Below, piece by piece: positions 23,701 through 34,071 of a DNA stretch of 64,000 bases. This DNA is from Rusavskia elegans (Eukaryota > Ascomycota > Lecanoromycetes > Teloschistales > Teloschistaceae). The notes beneath the pieces were generated by a model, which worked only from the letters and a program-made list of their open reading frames with translations, had not been told where the DNA came from and did not search any database. The position numbers were made by a program, and so were the translations under genes. The stretch is from the NCBI GenBank assembly GCA_011316305.1, contig SAUG01000069.1:434001-498000 (forward strand), given 5' to 3'. Within the stretch, counting starts at the first letter, position 1, and each line of letters opens with the position of its first letter.

Positions 23701-23984
23701 TCATTGACCAGGGTATGCATGATCTGAGAAGCCTGCAAAGTCTGACCGTGAACATCAAAGCCGTTATTGCTGCTGTTGCTTGGATGTAGCCACTTGAGGA
23801 CAGCACGCAGATCTTCTTGCTGTGGATGGGATCTCAATATCTCCAGGGCATGCTCAGGAGATCTGATCTCTCCATGGCTCGATTTGGGCGTCTTTCGCTT
23901 CGTTTCGAGAAAATAGGATTCAACGTTACCCCCAGGACTTGATTGGGTTTTCGTCGTCTTCAAAGGTACAAGTAGCTCGTTCAT
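20730..23984 (-). CDS. TEL2: Telomere length regulation protein Tel2
   Basis: Tel2/Clk-2, the scaffold of the TTT complex (Tel2-Tti1-Tti2) that helps Hsp90 mature PIKK kinases such as Tor, Tel1 and Mec1. Six exons are read on the minus strand: 23984-23147, 23099-22758, 22699-22613, 22566-22026, 21973-21248 and 21162-20730, all frame-preserving, 988 residues. HEAT-like repeats span the N-terminal half. An acidic linker (SIEEVDDGSVSENEDLP) precedes the conserved C-terminal Tel2 domain. That domain begins YIDDLISGLRDTENYDRHLL, then GDKWNIENFQELRLQGMIA and VLTTLGLGARELAG. Start 23984 (MNELLVPLKTTKTQ) matches the family position. Length agrees with fungal homologues. Confidence 0.85.
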
Positions 23985-24562
23985 TGTGTCGGAAACATGA
24001 GAGACGGGTGTTCCAACGAACAAGTACCTAGCGCTGGTTATGGGTAGCTTGAATCATGGATGCACTATGTGATTATATCAACCTAAAATACCGTGGCATG
24101 TGCATGTAACATTAGAGCACTTCGGGATCGGGAATCAACTGCGTAGATTGAGGAGCTCTTACAATGCCCGACGTCAAATTTCTCTATCCAGCATGTTCCA
24201 AGATTTCGATCCCTGTTGTGTATTGAAGTTTGCATGCGTCGCGCAACATACTGGAGGCAATACATGGTAACTGTCCCACCCTTTGTCACAGATAACGTTT
24301 GACGCAGTAGGCGTTGTCCAATCAACTCCATGTTCGGCAATTGACAGAGGCTCAACGGGCCGTTCCGGACATGCGCTGCATGGCCAAGCGCGTCAAACGC
24401 CGACGTAGATGACTTCACTGAAGATTCAGAATCATATCGGAATTCAGCTGCCCATCTTACTTGTCATTCAGCCCAGCAAGAAAAGCCAAGTAAAAGTTTC
24501 TCCTGCAAGTAGTCATAACCTACGCAGCAAATAGAGAAGCTGCCGGCAGCACCTAGTCAAGC
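23985..24562. promoter_or_regulatory. Bidirectional promoter region TEL2/UBA3
   Basis: 578 bp between divergent start codons. An open frame of 111 codons on the minus strand (24083-24418) has no supporting motif. Promoter role is inferred from arrangement. Confidence 0.4.
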
Positions 24563-25877
24563 ATGGCAGGGCAATCCAGATCTCGATATCAATATATCGA
24601 CCACTTCCTGAACAAGCCTGGACCCACGACCGATCCAGACTTCGTGCCAGGCGCGCCCACGATATCGAACCTGGAGGCATCGAAAGTCTTAGTGATAGGC
24701 GCCGGTGGTTTAGGATGCGAGATCCTGAAGAATCTCGCGATGTCAGGCTTCCGGGACATCCATGTTATCGACATGGGTATATTACACGGTTTCGATACGA
24801 CCTTGGCATCGCTAACCAATCATAGATACAATTGACGTCTCGAATCTCAACCGCCAGTTCCTGTTTCGCAAAGACGATGTAGGCAAGTCAAAAGCCGAGG
24901 TGGCTGCTGCTTCTGTTACCAGCAGATGCAAGGATGTTAAAATAACGCCCTTCAATGGCAAGATACAGGACAAGGACGAGAATTTCTACATGCAGTTCAA
25001 GATCATCATCTGTGGACTAGACAGCATTGAGGCGCGTCGATGGATCAATGCAACCTTAGTTAGCATGGTCGACATGGAAAATCCAGAGTCACTGAAGCCT
25101 CTCGTCGATGGTGGAACTGAAGGCTTCAAGGGACAAGCAAGAGTCATTCTACCGACATTGACCTCATGTATCGAGTGTCAGCTTGATATGCATGCACCAC
25201 GGGCAGCAGTACCCCTATGTACCCTCGCTACGATCCCTCGTCAACCGGAACATTGCATCGAATGGGCCAAGATCATTGCGTGGGAGGAGCATCGAAAGGA
25301 TACTGCTCTAGATACGGACGATCCAGAACACATTACTTGGCTATACGATAAAGCTCTGAATCGAGCAAAAGAGTTCAATATTCCAGGCGTCACTTACCAG
25401 CTCACCCAAGGTGTTGTCAAAAACATCATCCCCGCCATCGCATCAACAAATGCAATAATTGCCGCGGCATGCTGTAATGAAGCATTTAAAATCGCTACGA
25501 GTTGTAATCCATACCTCACGAATTACATGATGTATACGGGAGACGACAGCATTTATACATACACCTTCGAACATGAGCAGAAACCCGATTGTCCAGTCTG
25601 CGGTAATCTCGCGAAGACTATTACAGTCAATCCAAGACACACACTACAGGAATTCATTGAGAGTTTGGGCGAGCGGCCAGAAGCACAGCTCAAGAAGCCC
25701 ACATTGAGGACCGAGAGCACATCACTGTATTTCCAGTCTCCCCCGTCGTTGGAGGAACAGACACGACCGAACCTGTCAAAGAAATTATCTGAGCTTGTAT
25801 CAGACGGTGAAGAAATTGGGGTCTCGGACCCAGCATTTACCATTGACTTCAAATTCAAGCTGATCTTTCAGACTTGA
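24563..25877 (+). CDS. UBA3: NEDD8-activating enzyme E1 catalytic subunit Uba3
   Basis: Catalytic half of the NEDD8 (Rub1) E1, working with Ula1/NAE1 to adenylate NEDD8 and pass it to Ubc12 for cullin neddylation. Exons are 24563-24776 and 24826-25877 with a 49-nt intron (GTATAT...ATCATAG), giving 421 residues. The nucleotide motif [18 protein letters not shown] and the [14 protein letters not shown] strand mark the ThiF fold. The active-site cysteine is in [18 protein letters not shown]. Zinc-binding pairs are CIECQLD and CPVCG. A C-terminal ubiquitin-fold/E2-binding domain follows from about residue 330. Length is normal for the family and the start [16 protein letters not shown] is well placed. 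Confidence 0.93.
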
Positions 25878-26127
25878 GCAAACGTCGTTCATGAAGCGTT
25901 TGCCAGTTTAGTCCTTGCATGTCTGACATCTGAATTGTGAGACGAGTCCACGGACCCCATGATGAGCGGAAGATACCCAGCGTGGTCGTCATTCGAGCGT
26001 TCAAATTGATCTGACGAGGCAAAAGAGCCTTTTGCATTTGAAGGCCTTGAGGCATTGATGCTGAGATCCAATAGGATGATCGTACTTCCGTCATGAACCG
26101 CCTTCTCGGAATATTTAAAACCTTTTG
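25878..26127. other. Convergent 3' region, UBA3/RPC40
   Basis: 250 bp between the stops of UBA3 and RPC40; no feature is recognised. Confidence 0.4.
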
Positions 26128-27392
26128 CTACCTCGTGTATTCCGCCAAGCCCCTCTTCATGCTCGCACATTTCTCCTTCAGGATACTTACACTCTCTAGG
26201 AACAGCTCATCACTTCGGTACTGTCCGGTACTCTCCACCATGAAGATGAAATGATCCCTCACCCTCCCCAGCTTAACCTTACCTTCAAATTCGGGATGCC
26301 GCAAGCACTCCCTAGAGACTGTATCCCTGAACGTGTTCTTGACGACGGCGTTCTTCTCTCCCTCATGTCCCTCATATCCACTCCCTTTCTTCTTCGCTTC
26401 ACCTGGACTCACTTCCTCTAATCCAATTACACCCTTGGGAAAACACCTCGCAAACTTCCGCGCATCGCTGCCAAGTATCGGTTTCACAATCGAAATGGTC
26501 GGCAACAATCGATAGCTCGCAGTCGCCACGGGGGAGAACTTCGCGTGATCGGCTCCGATGCCTTTGATACAATGCATTTCCATATCGATACACTGTCCCG
26601 GCCTCATCTTTGCAAGTAAAATATCTGGATGCACCGGCTTGATCTTGTTGGCTTCCCCTGAAAAGAATGTATCTTGCCGCCCGGAGACTACGAACTCTAG
26701 GTCCTTTGCATAGACATGTGCATGTTTGTACAACAGCCTTGGATCATCCTCTCCGTTTTTGTTCAGCTCATCGTAATTATCCGCTTTCGTACATTCGACT
26801 TTCAACTTCATTACTATGGTATTGATATCTTGAACGCCACTGCCTTGAGGGTCATCATCTGTGGGCTTTCGATACTGTTGAAGCCATCGGAGGCCAGCTG
26901 GGTTGCCGGTCAGGGGAATGAGGCCAAGACGGTGCGAGAGGACCTCGTCTTGAACGATGGAGGTGTTGTTGTGGACGAAGACGTATTCAATGGCAAGTGT
27001 GGGGATTTCGGCAAGGAGGATACGGCGGAAGGCGTTTGCTATTGAAGCGTCGATGCCAATGAGGGAGAAGGAAGAGTCGAAAGGTTGATGTTTGTGAAAT
27101 TTGACTTTGAAGCTCTATGACACGACAGTAAGCCATTGGCTCAGGGTTCTGGAACCCGGAGAAAACAGAAGCCGAAGGAACGAAGGAACATACATTCTTG
27201 AAATCTTCGAGATCCCATTCCTGGTCTTCTCCAGGGTAATGACCGGGGATGTCGGTTGATGTCACATTGGTGACAGTCTCAGCGTTGACCCCAACTATCT
27301 TTGCCTGTCAGTGCAACCGTACGAATTCGTAGATCAATGTGGCCTACCTTTCGATCATCCAATTCGGTCTGCGACACACGAGCTGGAGCCAT
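26128..27392 (-). CDS. RPC40: RNA polymerase I and III subunit AC40
   Basis: Alpha-like subunit shared by RNA polymerases I and III; it pairs with AC19 to nucleate enzyme assembly. Three minus-strand exons (27392-27348, 27298-27194, 27114-26128) give 378 residues, with introns GTAGGC...CAAAG and GTATGT...CATAG. Key segments are FSLIGIDASIANAFRRILLA and IPTLAIEYVFVHNNTSIVQD. The HRLGLIPLT motif of RpoA-like dimerisation domains is present, as is FIFMVESTGQY near the C-terminus. Length and motif order match yeast Rpc40. It shares a 241-bp divergent promoter with the complex I 49-kDa subunit gene. Confidence 0.93.
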
Positions 27393-27633
27393 GCTGGTGA
27401 CCTATTGTTCTTTTTTGCTCTGCGCATGATGATTGTGGGCCTGGAATAATCTTGAATTCTGTGACCAATGAAAATGCGCTTTATTCCAGATCGCGCTATG
27501 CCTCTTTCGCTCACCAAGATCGACGTCGTCACTTCACACCAAACACCTCATCTTTGATTTAGCAGAGGCAAAGCCTACATGCGAAAAGCATTCCAGCCCC
27601 GCACCATTCTCTCTTGACTTGCCATCGGTCACA
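27393..27633. promoter_or_regulatory. Bidirectional promoter RPC40/complex I 49-kDa gene
   Basis: 241 bp separate divergent start codons. A CCAAT box sits at 27465-27469 on the + strand, about 165 bp upstream of the complex I gene. CCAAT boxes bind the Hap complex, which controls respiratory genes in fungi. The motif is seen directly; its use is inference. Confidence 0.42.
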
Positions 27634-29101
27634 ATGGCTTCACCTTTCGCACGATTGGCCTCACGGTCGACGAAACGTCTTTGCGTCCGTCCCGCCACTT
27701 CCATCCCTCGCCCCTTCGCCAGATGTCTCTCGACAACGCCCCAAAGGCGTCTCGCCGAGCCAGTAGGCGAAGGAACACGGTTGATACCCGTCGATGAGAG
27801 GTTCGGTCAACCCATCAATAATGACGAGCCTCAACACATAAACCTCACACCCGATGATGGAGACTTGTCACAAAATCGCAAAGTCCGCCACTATACTGTT
27901 AACTTCGGTCCCCAACATCCTGCCGCTCATGGCGTGCTTCGACTGATCCTGGAACTCAATGGCGAAGAGATTGTCAGAGCGGATCCGCATGTCGGGCTAC
28001 TTCATCGAGGAACCGAGAAGTTGATTGAATACAAGACGTATCTGCAAGCGCTACCGTACTTCGACCGACTGGATTATGTGTCTATGATGACGAATGAGCA
28101 ATGTTTCTCTCTGGCTGTCGAGAAGCTTCTGAACATTGAGCTCCCAGAACGAGCGAAGTGGATACGGACGCTGTTTGGAGAGATTACACGAATCCTCAAT
28201 CATCTCATGAGTGTGCTCTCCCATGCAATGGACGTTGGCGCCCTGACACCCTTCCTGTGGGGTTTTGAAGAACGTGAGAAGCTCATGGTAAGAGCGCCTG
28301 ATTTGATGGGGTCCCAAAGTACCTTACTGACCACCTTGATAGGAGTTCTACGAGCGTGTGTCTGGTGCTCGTCTCCATGCCGCCTACGTTCGCCCCGGCG
28401 GCGTCCACTCTGATCTCCCTATCGGCCTCCTCGATGACATCTACCAATGGGCAACCCAGTTCGGCGACCGTATCGATGAAACCGAAGAACTCCTCACAGA
28501 CAACCGCATCTGGAAAGGCCGAACCCAGGGCATCGGTGTCGTCTCCGCTGCCGACGCCCTCAACTACTCATTTTCGGGCGTCATGCTCCGCGGCTCGGGC
28601 GTTCCCTGGGATGTAAGGAAGAGCCAACCATACGATGCCTATGATCAGGTAGAATTCGACGTGCCTGTGGGCGTAAATGGAGATTGCTATGATCGGTACC
28701 TCTGTCGGATGGAAGAGTTCAGGCAATCACTGAGGATCATTCATCAATGTCTCAACAAGATGCCACCGGGCCCCGTACGGGTGGAGGACTATAAAATCTC
28801 ACCACCACCCCGAGCAGCGATGAAGGAGAACATGGAAGCTCTCATCCATCACTTCCTATTATTCACCAAAGGCTATACCGTCCCTCCTGGAGAAACCTAC
28901 AGTGCCATCGAAGCGCCCAAGGGCGAGATGGGTGTCTTTGTCGTCAGCGATGGTAGCGAAAGGCCGTATAGGTGTAAGATCCGCGCACCGGGCTTCGCGC
29001 ATTTGGGCAGCTTTGATCAAGTCTGTCGGGGCCACATGTTGGCTGATGCGGTGGCGATCATCGGAACCCTTGACCTAGTGTTTGGGGAGGTGGATCGGTA
29101 G
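27634..29101 (+). CDS. nuo49: NADH:ubiquinone oxidoreductase 49-kDa subunit (NDUFS2)
   Basis: Core peripheral-arm subunit of mitochondrial complex I that helps form the quinone site. Exons are 27634-28287 and 28343-29101 with a 55-nt intron (GTAAGA...TTGATAG), phase 0, 470 residues. The first 45 residues are Arg/Ser-rich and form a plausible mitochondrial presequence. Signature [14 protein letters not shown] and [14 protein letters not shown] carry the conserved quinone-site His and acidic residues. [15 protein letters not shown] and the C-terminal [20 protein letters not shown] and FGEVDR end match the family closely. The start is the ATG at 27634, chosen because it begins the presequence. 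Confidence 0.95.
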
Positions 29102-29716
29102 TGGACTGTAAAGGAGGCAAGACCTTTCATGTCCGGCGTTTGTGGATCTAGCTCGGTTGCTTAGCATGAATTGTATATATGGGATCAGAGTTCCTGGTCT
29201 GGAAATTGCGTGTAGAGACGAAGCGCTGCGTAAAACGAAATTATATCAATTCTGCACCCGGTGTTATCTCGTTGGCGTGAGACTGGACAGTGCGAACGGA
29301 CGGTGTTGCCTTGGACTATGAACACAAGCATAAGGACAAAGTAGGCATTCGATCCAGCTGTTTTGGTAAGGAAATGCCCGGTTCAATGACTGACTATAGT
29401 CAATTCAAGCAGAGGAACTCTCATTGACTCGACCAAAATTCCGTAGAACATTCTTAGTATGCCACAAACCACAATAGTCAACGACGGGTATCAACTCAAG
29501 ATCTTTCTCGCATTGGATGGTCAGCTGCTGTTCGTATATCAAGTTGCCATTTTCAACCCATGCGGATCATGTCGGTGTAGATCACCACAATATGAAACCC
29601 AGCTCACTATCCCTCTGGTTTAACGGCGGCACATTCAAAATTTCGTTGCCCCATGCCTTTATCTGGTGTAAGATGATTGACTGTACTCGGGTGTAGAGCA
29701 ATGGCTTTGATGTCGT
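29102..29716. other. Convergent 3' region, complex I gene and Cys-rich gene
   Basis: 615 bp with no supported gene on either strand. Confidence 0.45.
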
Positions 29717-30700
29717 CTAGTTGAGTGTAATAGGGGTGTTTGGAGTACCACCACCAGCTGGTCCCGTCCCACCACCAGAATGTGCGCTGGGTCCAGGGTT
29801 AAGGAAAGGTGTAAGAGGTGATATGAGATCCAACATAGCAGCAAGAGGCTCCAAGTCTTTCTCCGCCTTGTTGCGAATGCCTTTCGCCGTGTTCATGATT
29901 CCTTGCTGCTCGTCGATAGTTCCGCGAAGGGCAACTGCGCGATTGACAGCCTCACGACATGATTCAGGGGTCTAGTAGCGTCAGTGTTTAAACTTCTTGT
30001 CTCGTTCTGGATGGTCTTCTTACAGGCACACATTGCTGACTGTCGGTTGAGCATCTCCAGCACCTGACCATTTCTATCTGACCATCGAATCGCGCATCGC
30101 AGCCTACGATAGCTGAAAGATTGCCCAGCTGTTTGGCGCAGTGAATGCAGTAATCACGCTTAAAGTTCGTTGAAGGAACGGCTGGAGAGATATCTGAAAG
30201 CAGGGTGGACTGTGTATGTGTTAGGTAAGCATGTACGATGTACGGAGGTCTCAGGCGCGGCTTACGGGTGAGGATACATTGCTTCCTGAGGGTGTTTTGT
30301 CTGCTGGAGACGCTGAAGTCCCTGGGCCTTTCGGCGGAGCATTATGTAAGGTCTCAGGAGAGGTATTTGTATTGAGCGTCGTCTGTCAGTGAATCAGCAA
30401 ATGCGGAACCATAGCTGCTTGAGGAGCAGCTTACAGAAGAAGTTGGGCTGCTTTGATTGGCCAAAGACCATGGCCTACGCTTGCGCTCCTGCAGTTCAGG
30501 TGCACGAGCACGAACATAAAGTACACTGTAACTTTCCAGTGCTGGAGAAGGACTATGGGAGAATTGCTTGCGCCGTTTTAAACAAGGACGACTGTCCGCT
30601 TCCGAGTCTGACGATAATGAGCTTGGCACAAGCCAGAATATGAGCAGAATACCTTACCCGTAGCAGACTCCACAGCAGCCTGGTGCCTCTTCTTGTTCAT
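29717..30700 (-). CDS. Cys-rich putative zinc-binding protein, unknown
   Basis: Five short exons (30700-30658, 30607-30435, 30382-30266, 30209-30024, 29971-29717) join in frame through four introns of about 50-56 nt and give 257 residues. The N-terminal 110 residues are basic then Ser/Thr/Pro-rich (CLKRRKQF, a likely nuclear-type basic patch). A Cys cluster covers about residues 132-178: DYCIHC, a single Cys at 148, RCWRC, CVP and SCREA. This spacing suggests metal binding. A helical segment (LRGTIDEQQGIMNTAKG) follows and then a Gly/Pro-rich tail. I do not recognise a named domain. It is divergent from the F-box gene across 302 bp. Confidence 0.65.
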
Positions 30701-31002
30701 CCTGCCAATAGGGTGGAGCGTGGAATGTGTAGTCAGGATGAGGATGAGAAGTGAGTGTGCAAAGGACCACAGGGCATGCGAGTGAACTCTGGGTATCGGT
30801 TCGATTGTTAATAAGTCTTCAATAACCAGCATCGTCTCGAGCAATTGGAGAACAATAGACACCTCGGTCGTGAAGTAGTAAGACACACATTCACTCATCC
30901 GCGCAACACTTTCTTAGTGCCGTTTGCGTGTGGTAAACAAAAGATTCCGCTTTACCTTGGTGGCCTTACCTTAACCACAAGTCCAACAAGGCCCTCAGGA
31001 AG
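30701..31002. promoter_or_regulatory. Bidirectional promoter region, Cys-rich gene/F-box gene
   Basis: 302 bp between divergent start codons; no specific element is recognised. Confidence 0.35.
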
Positions 31003-32430
31003 ATGACTGGCACTCGGGAGACTCACGCAGCTGCCTCGCTCTCGACTATGCCAACGGAGATTGTTTTGGAAGTGTGTTCAAGCCTCCACAAAGAAGATCT
31101 GAAGAGCTTGCGGCTCTCATGCCATCGTTTTGACGAAATCACACAACCCATCTTGTTTGACAAGGTCGTCGTTACCTCTATGGATGACAACGCCGGTCTG
31201 TTCGGATGTGTCGTCGACAACCCTCACCTGGCTCAGCACGTCAAAACCCTTGTTTTCGACTTTCCACGTTTCCAAGACGTCAACGCCGCATACTACATAC
31301 AATACCTCATGCAGCAGGTGGAACATGATGTTGCTTGCCATCTACAGACCCCAGAACCGCTGAAGAAGAAGTTGAAGGATGTCAATTGGTTCAAGGACCC
31401 AGGCTCGACGAGTGGTCGGGAGATAGCTCTTGCTGTGTTCAAGCAAGACCTCACGCACGGCTATGAAACTTACATCGCCATGCGGAACAGGCAGGAACAG
31501 TGTATTGACACGACGTTACCTCAACGTGTGGCAGCCGCTTTCACGAAGTGTGTCAACGTTCAGCAAATGGAAGTGCAAACCGAGTGGCAGGTATATCATC
31601 AGCCGATCGACGACACTCTCGAATCACTCCTACCGCGCTTCTTATCATCTGGTTTGGTTGCTCGACGATACAACCCCTTGTTTCTGCGTCCGTCGCATCC
31701 GATACAAGAAAGCCCTTGTCACGAGCAACTCCTGTCGCAGCTGTTTGAATCGACGAATCGGGTCACTCAATTAAAGCTAGGAAAGGGCTTTGTCATACCG
31801 ATGGATGGCCTTGATTCTGCCAAGTCTCCCTGCTTCCAGCACCTTACGAATCTTACCCTGTGGACATCCACGTTGTTTCCCGCAACCGCGCCATTCCTAG
31901 TTAACTGCCTAGCTCCAGCTCTTCGCAACGCTCGCAAATTGAAGCATCTACAACTGGGAGCTTGCAACAGTACTAAGTACATACACCGCAACACGTACCG
32001 TCTTCGGGGTTTTCCGCTTCTCCAAGGTTGTGTGTGGCCTGACCTGGTCACGCTTAAATTGACCGGTATAGCTGCTTCGGTGAAAGAGTTTTTAACCCTA
32101 TTCAAGAGTCACAAAGGTCTGACATCTCTCTTTCTGACCTCGATAGACATAATCGTGGATGATCCTTTGGCCAGTGGACGTGAGGAATACGTCGCCAAAA
32201 TGAAGAAAGATTTAGTCCACCTTGTCTGGAACATGCGCCGTCTGATGAATTTGACCGAGTTTTCAATTGAACCTCCACTCAGGATGCACACCGACGTGTA
32301 TGAGTGGGGGTCTTCCGTTGAAGCAATGCCGGAGGTGATCCCAGAATGGCAGCGGATCGTTCTTTGCCCTGCTGTAATGAATGCGACATCTTCAGTCCCT
32401 GGCCTCTATGACTTCGAGGAGGAATCTTGA
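31003..32430 (+). CDS. F-box domain protein
   Basis: Single-exon gene of 475 residues. The F-box lies at about residues 13-50 (LSTMPTEIVLEVCSSLHKED, then LRLSCHRFDEITQPILFDKV), the usual Skp1-binding fold of SCF ubiquitin ligases. The remainder has spaced Leu-rich segments (VTQLKLGKGFV, LTNLTLWTSTL, LKHLQLGACNS, DLVTLKLTGIA). This resembles the degenerate leucine-rich repeats common in fungal F-box proteins. The substrate cannot be predicted. The start at 31003 is the first ATG and is 10 residues before the domain. Confidence 0.78.
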   Translation: MTGTRETHAAASLSTMPTEIVLEVCSSLHKEDLKSLRLSCHRFDEITQPILFDKVVVTSMDDNAGLFGCVVDNPHLAQHVKTLVFDFPRFQDVNAAYYIQYLMQQVEHDVACHLQTPEPLKKKLKDVNWFKDPGSTSGREIALAVFKQDLTHGYETYIAMRNRQEQCIDTTLPQRVAAAFTKCVNVQQMEVQTEWQVYHQPIDDTLESLLPRFLSSGLVARRYNPLFLRPSHPIQESPCHEQLLSQLFESTNRVTQLKLGKGFVIPMDGLDSAKSPCFQHLTNLTLWTSTLFPATAPFLVNCLAPALRNARKLKHLQLGACNSTKYIHRNTYRLRGFPLLQGCVWPDLVTLKLTGIAASVKEFLTLFKSHKGLTSLFLTSIDIIVDDPLASGREEYVAKMKKDLVHLVWNMRRLMNLTEFSIEPPLRMHTDVYEWGSSVEAMPEVIPEWQRIVLCPAVMNATSSVPGLYDFEEES

Positions 32431-32504
32431 GCGGAAGAGCAGCGTGCAATGTGGATCGTAAGGTCATGTCCCGAAGATCGAGGTATGGATGAGATTTCAT
32501 TGAG

Positions 32505-32855
32505 TTATCGATGCGTGGTCGTTTGACAATATAATAGTTGCAGGTAGCACGCGAATACTGTCGTCACGTCGAAAGTCAATCGCAATGTGGGCCACGCAGC
32601 AAACAAGTCTCTGAGAGCCGGGTACCGTGACATGTCACTATCACGGTAGTTTCTCCATTGAAGGTACGCTTGTAGCAGCGGTATATTGTTAGCTAAAGAA
32701 ATTGTTTCAGCGAAATCGAGTATCGAGGTAGCGACTGCTGTACCACCACCCACAATTGATTTTCGGACGTAGTAAGGAGGTTCGGGCGAAACGCGACTGG
32801 TGTTAAGCGCTCTGGAGGGCACGGCGGCGCCTGCGACAAGCGCGCGGAATGCCAT
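32505..32855 (-). CDS. Small hypothetical protein, possibly mitochondrial
   Basis: Uninterrupted frame of 116 residues ending just 74 bp from the convergent F-box gene stop. The N-terminus (MAFRALVAGAAVPSRALNTS) is Arg/Ala/Ser-rich without acidic residues and could be a mitochondrial presequence. Two mildly hydrophobic stretches follow, but no known domain. It is divergent from the E2 gene by 168 bp, a gene-like placement. Alternative: a non-coding frame in a promoter-3' region. Confidence 0.42.
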   Translation of the reverse strand: MAFRALVAGAAVPSRALNTSRVSPEPPYYVRKSIVGGGTAVATSILDFAETISLANNIPLLQAYLQWRNYRDSDMSRYPALRDLFAAWPTLRLTFDVTTVFACYLQLLYCQTTTHR

Positions 32856-33023
32856 TGGCTATGGCGTTGCCTGGCTTCACTTCACCGAGCCGTTTCACCT
32901 AAAAGCATCATATTTCACTCGCTGCTATGTTATCTGTGACGGCGTCTGTACTTCTACGACCTTCACCCTCCATTTGAACCTTCTCTGAGGTACAAATTTG
33001 CGTTTTCATGACTACGACTTACA

Positions 33024-33753
33024 ATGGCCAGCTTCGCAACCAGACGCTTGGGCAAAGTACACAACTCCTGGTTTCGTTGTTCCTCAATAAATCATGCTGA
33101 CCGCATCGTCCTCCTAGGAGCTTAACAAAGTCAGACATCTCATTTACTTTAATCGTCCCCTGCCTTCTAATATCCTCCGATCCAGGTCAACCAATCCCTC
33201 CCCCCAGGCATCAGCCTCGTCTCCGCCGACGACTTCAAAGAATGGCAAATGGACATCCGCGTCCTCGACCCCAACCCCATCTACCTCGACCAAACATTCC
33301 GTCTCCGCTTCCGATTCAGCAACAACTACCCTATAGGTACATCCTCCATCCCCACGCTACATCCCACAATCCCCCAACTCACCCCACGATCTCCCACAAA
33401 CCCCCACCTCCCATCCCACCCTCCCATCCAACTCCCACACCATATCGGAGCACAATTCCGCTAACTGCCATCACCCAGAATCCCCTGAAGTAACATTCAT
33501 CCCCCTCACCAACCCTCCTCGCCCCATCCCTCTCCACCCACACGTTTACTCCAACGGCTACATCTGCCTTGACCTGCTCGGCGCCTCGGGCTGGTCGCCA
33601 GTCCAAAATGTCGAGAGCGTCTGCATGAGTATACAAAGCATGCTGACCGGGAATGTGAAAGCGGAGAGACCGCCGGGAGATGAGGATTTCGTGAGGAGGA
33701 ATACGCTAAGGCCGCGGGATGTGAATTTTATATATGAGGATGCTACGGTATAG
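33024..33753 (+). CDS. Ubiquitin-conjugating enzyme E2, UBE2W-like
   Basis: E2 enzyme of the UBE2W class, which can attach ubiquitin to disordered N-termini. Four exons (33024-33056, 33118-33129, 33186-33336, 33479-33753) give 156 residues. Exon 2 is a 12-nt micro-exon encoding ELNK in the first helix. E2 landmarks are SADDFKEWQMDIRVLD, the FRLRFRFSNNYP strand, and the HPHVYSNGYICLDLLG active-site loop with catalytic Cys. The W-type C-terminus is PPGDEDFVRRNT...FIYEDATV. The SNGYIC motif and short C-terminus distinguish it from Ubc4/Ubc13-type E2s. The exon 1 donor (GTACAC) is weak. Confidence 0.86.
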
Positions 33754-34071
33754 GTCTTTCGGTGGGTGTTGATGGTGAAACGGAGGGAATGGGGGGAATA
33801 GGTGTTTAGGCGTCATCGATGGGAGAGTGATTTCGGGGTCGGCATCATTTGGGGAAGGATGCTTGTGCGGAGCGCTGAATTTAGCGTGGAGTTTTCTTGT
33901 CAAGCGTTTGGGTATCACTTTGGACGCCGGGGTTTCCTGCTTTCATTTTATACGAGTATGCAACTGGCATGAGTAAGCGATAACGACCATTCCATGAGGC
34001 CCAACATAACATTCTAGGTTCTTGAGCAGAGAAACCATGGACTAGATTATTCCACATTCTCATCCCCTCAA
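33754..34071. other. Convergent 3' region, E2/VPS33
   Basis: 318 bp between convergent stop codons. Nothing recognised. Confidence 0.4.

Noticed and set aside
24083..24418. 111-codon frame on the minus strand in the TEL2/UBA3 gap
   Set aside because: No domain, odd composition, and it lies in a divergent promoter region.
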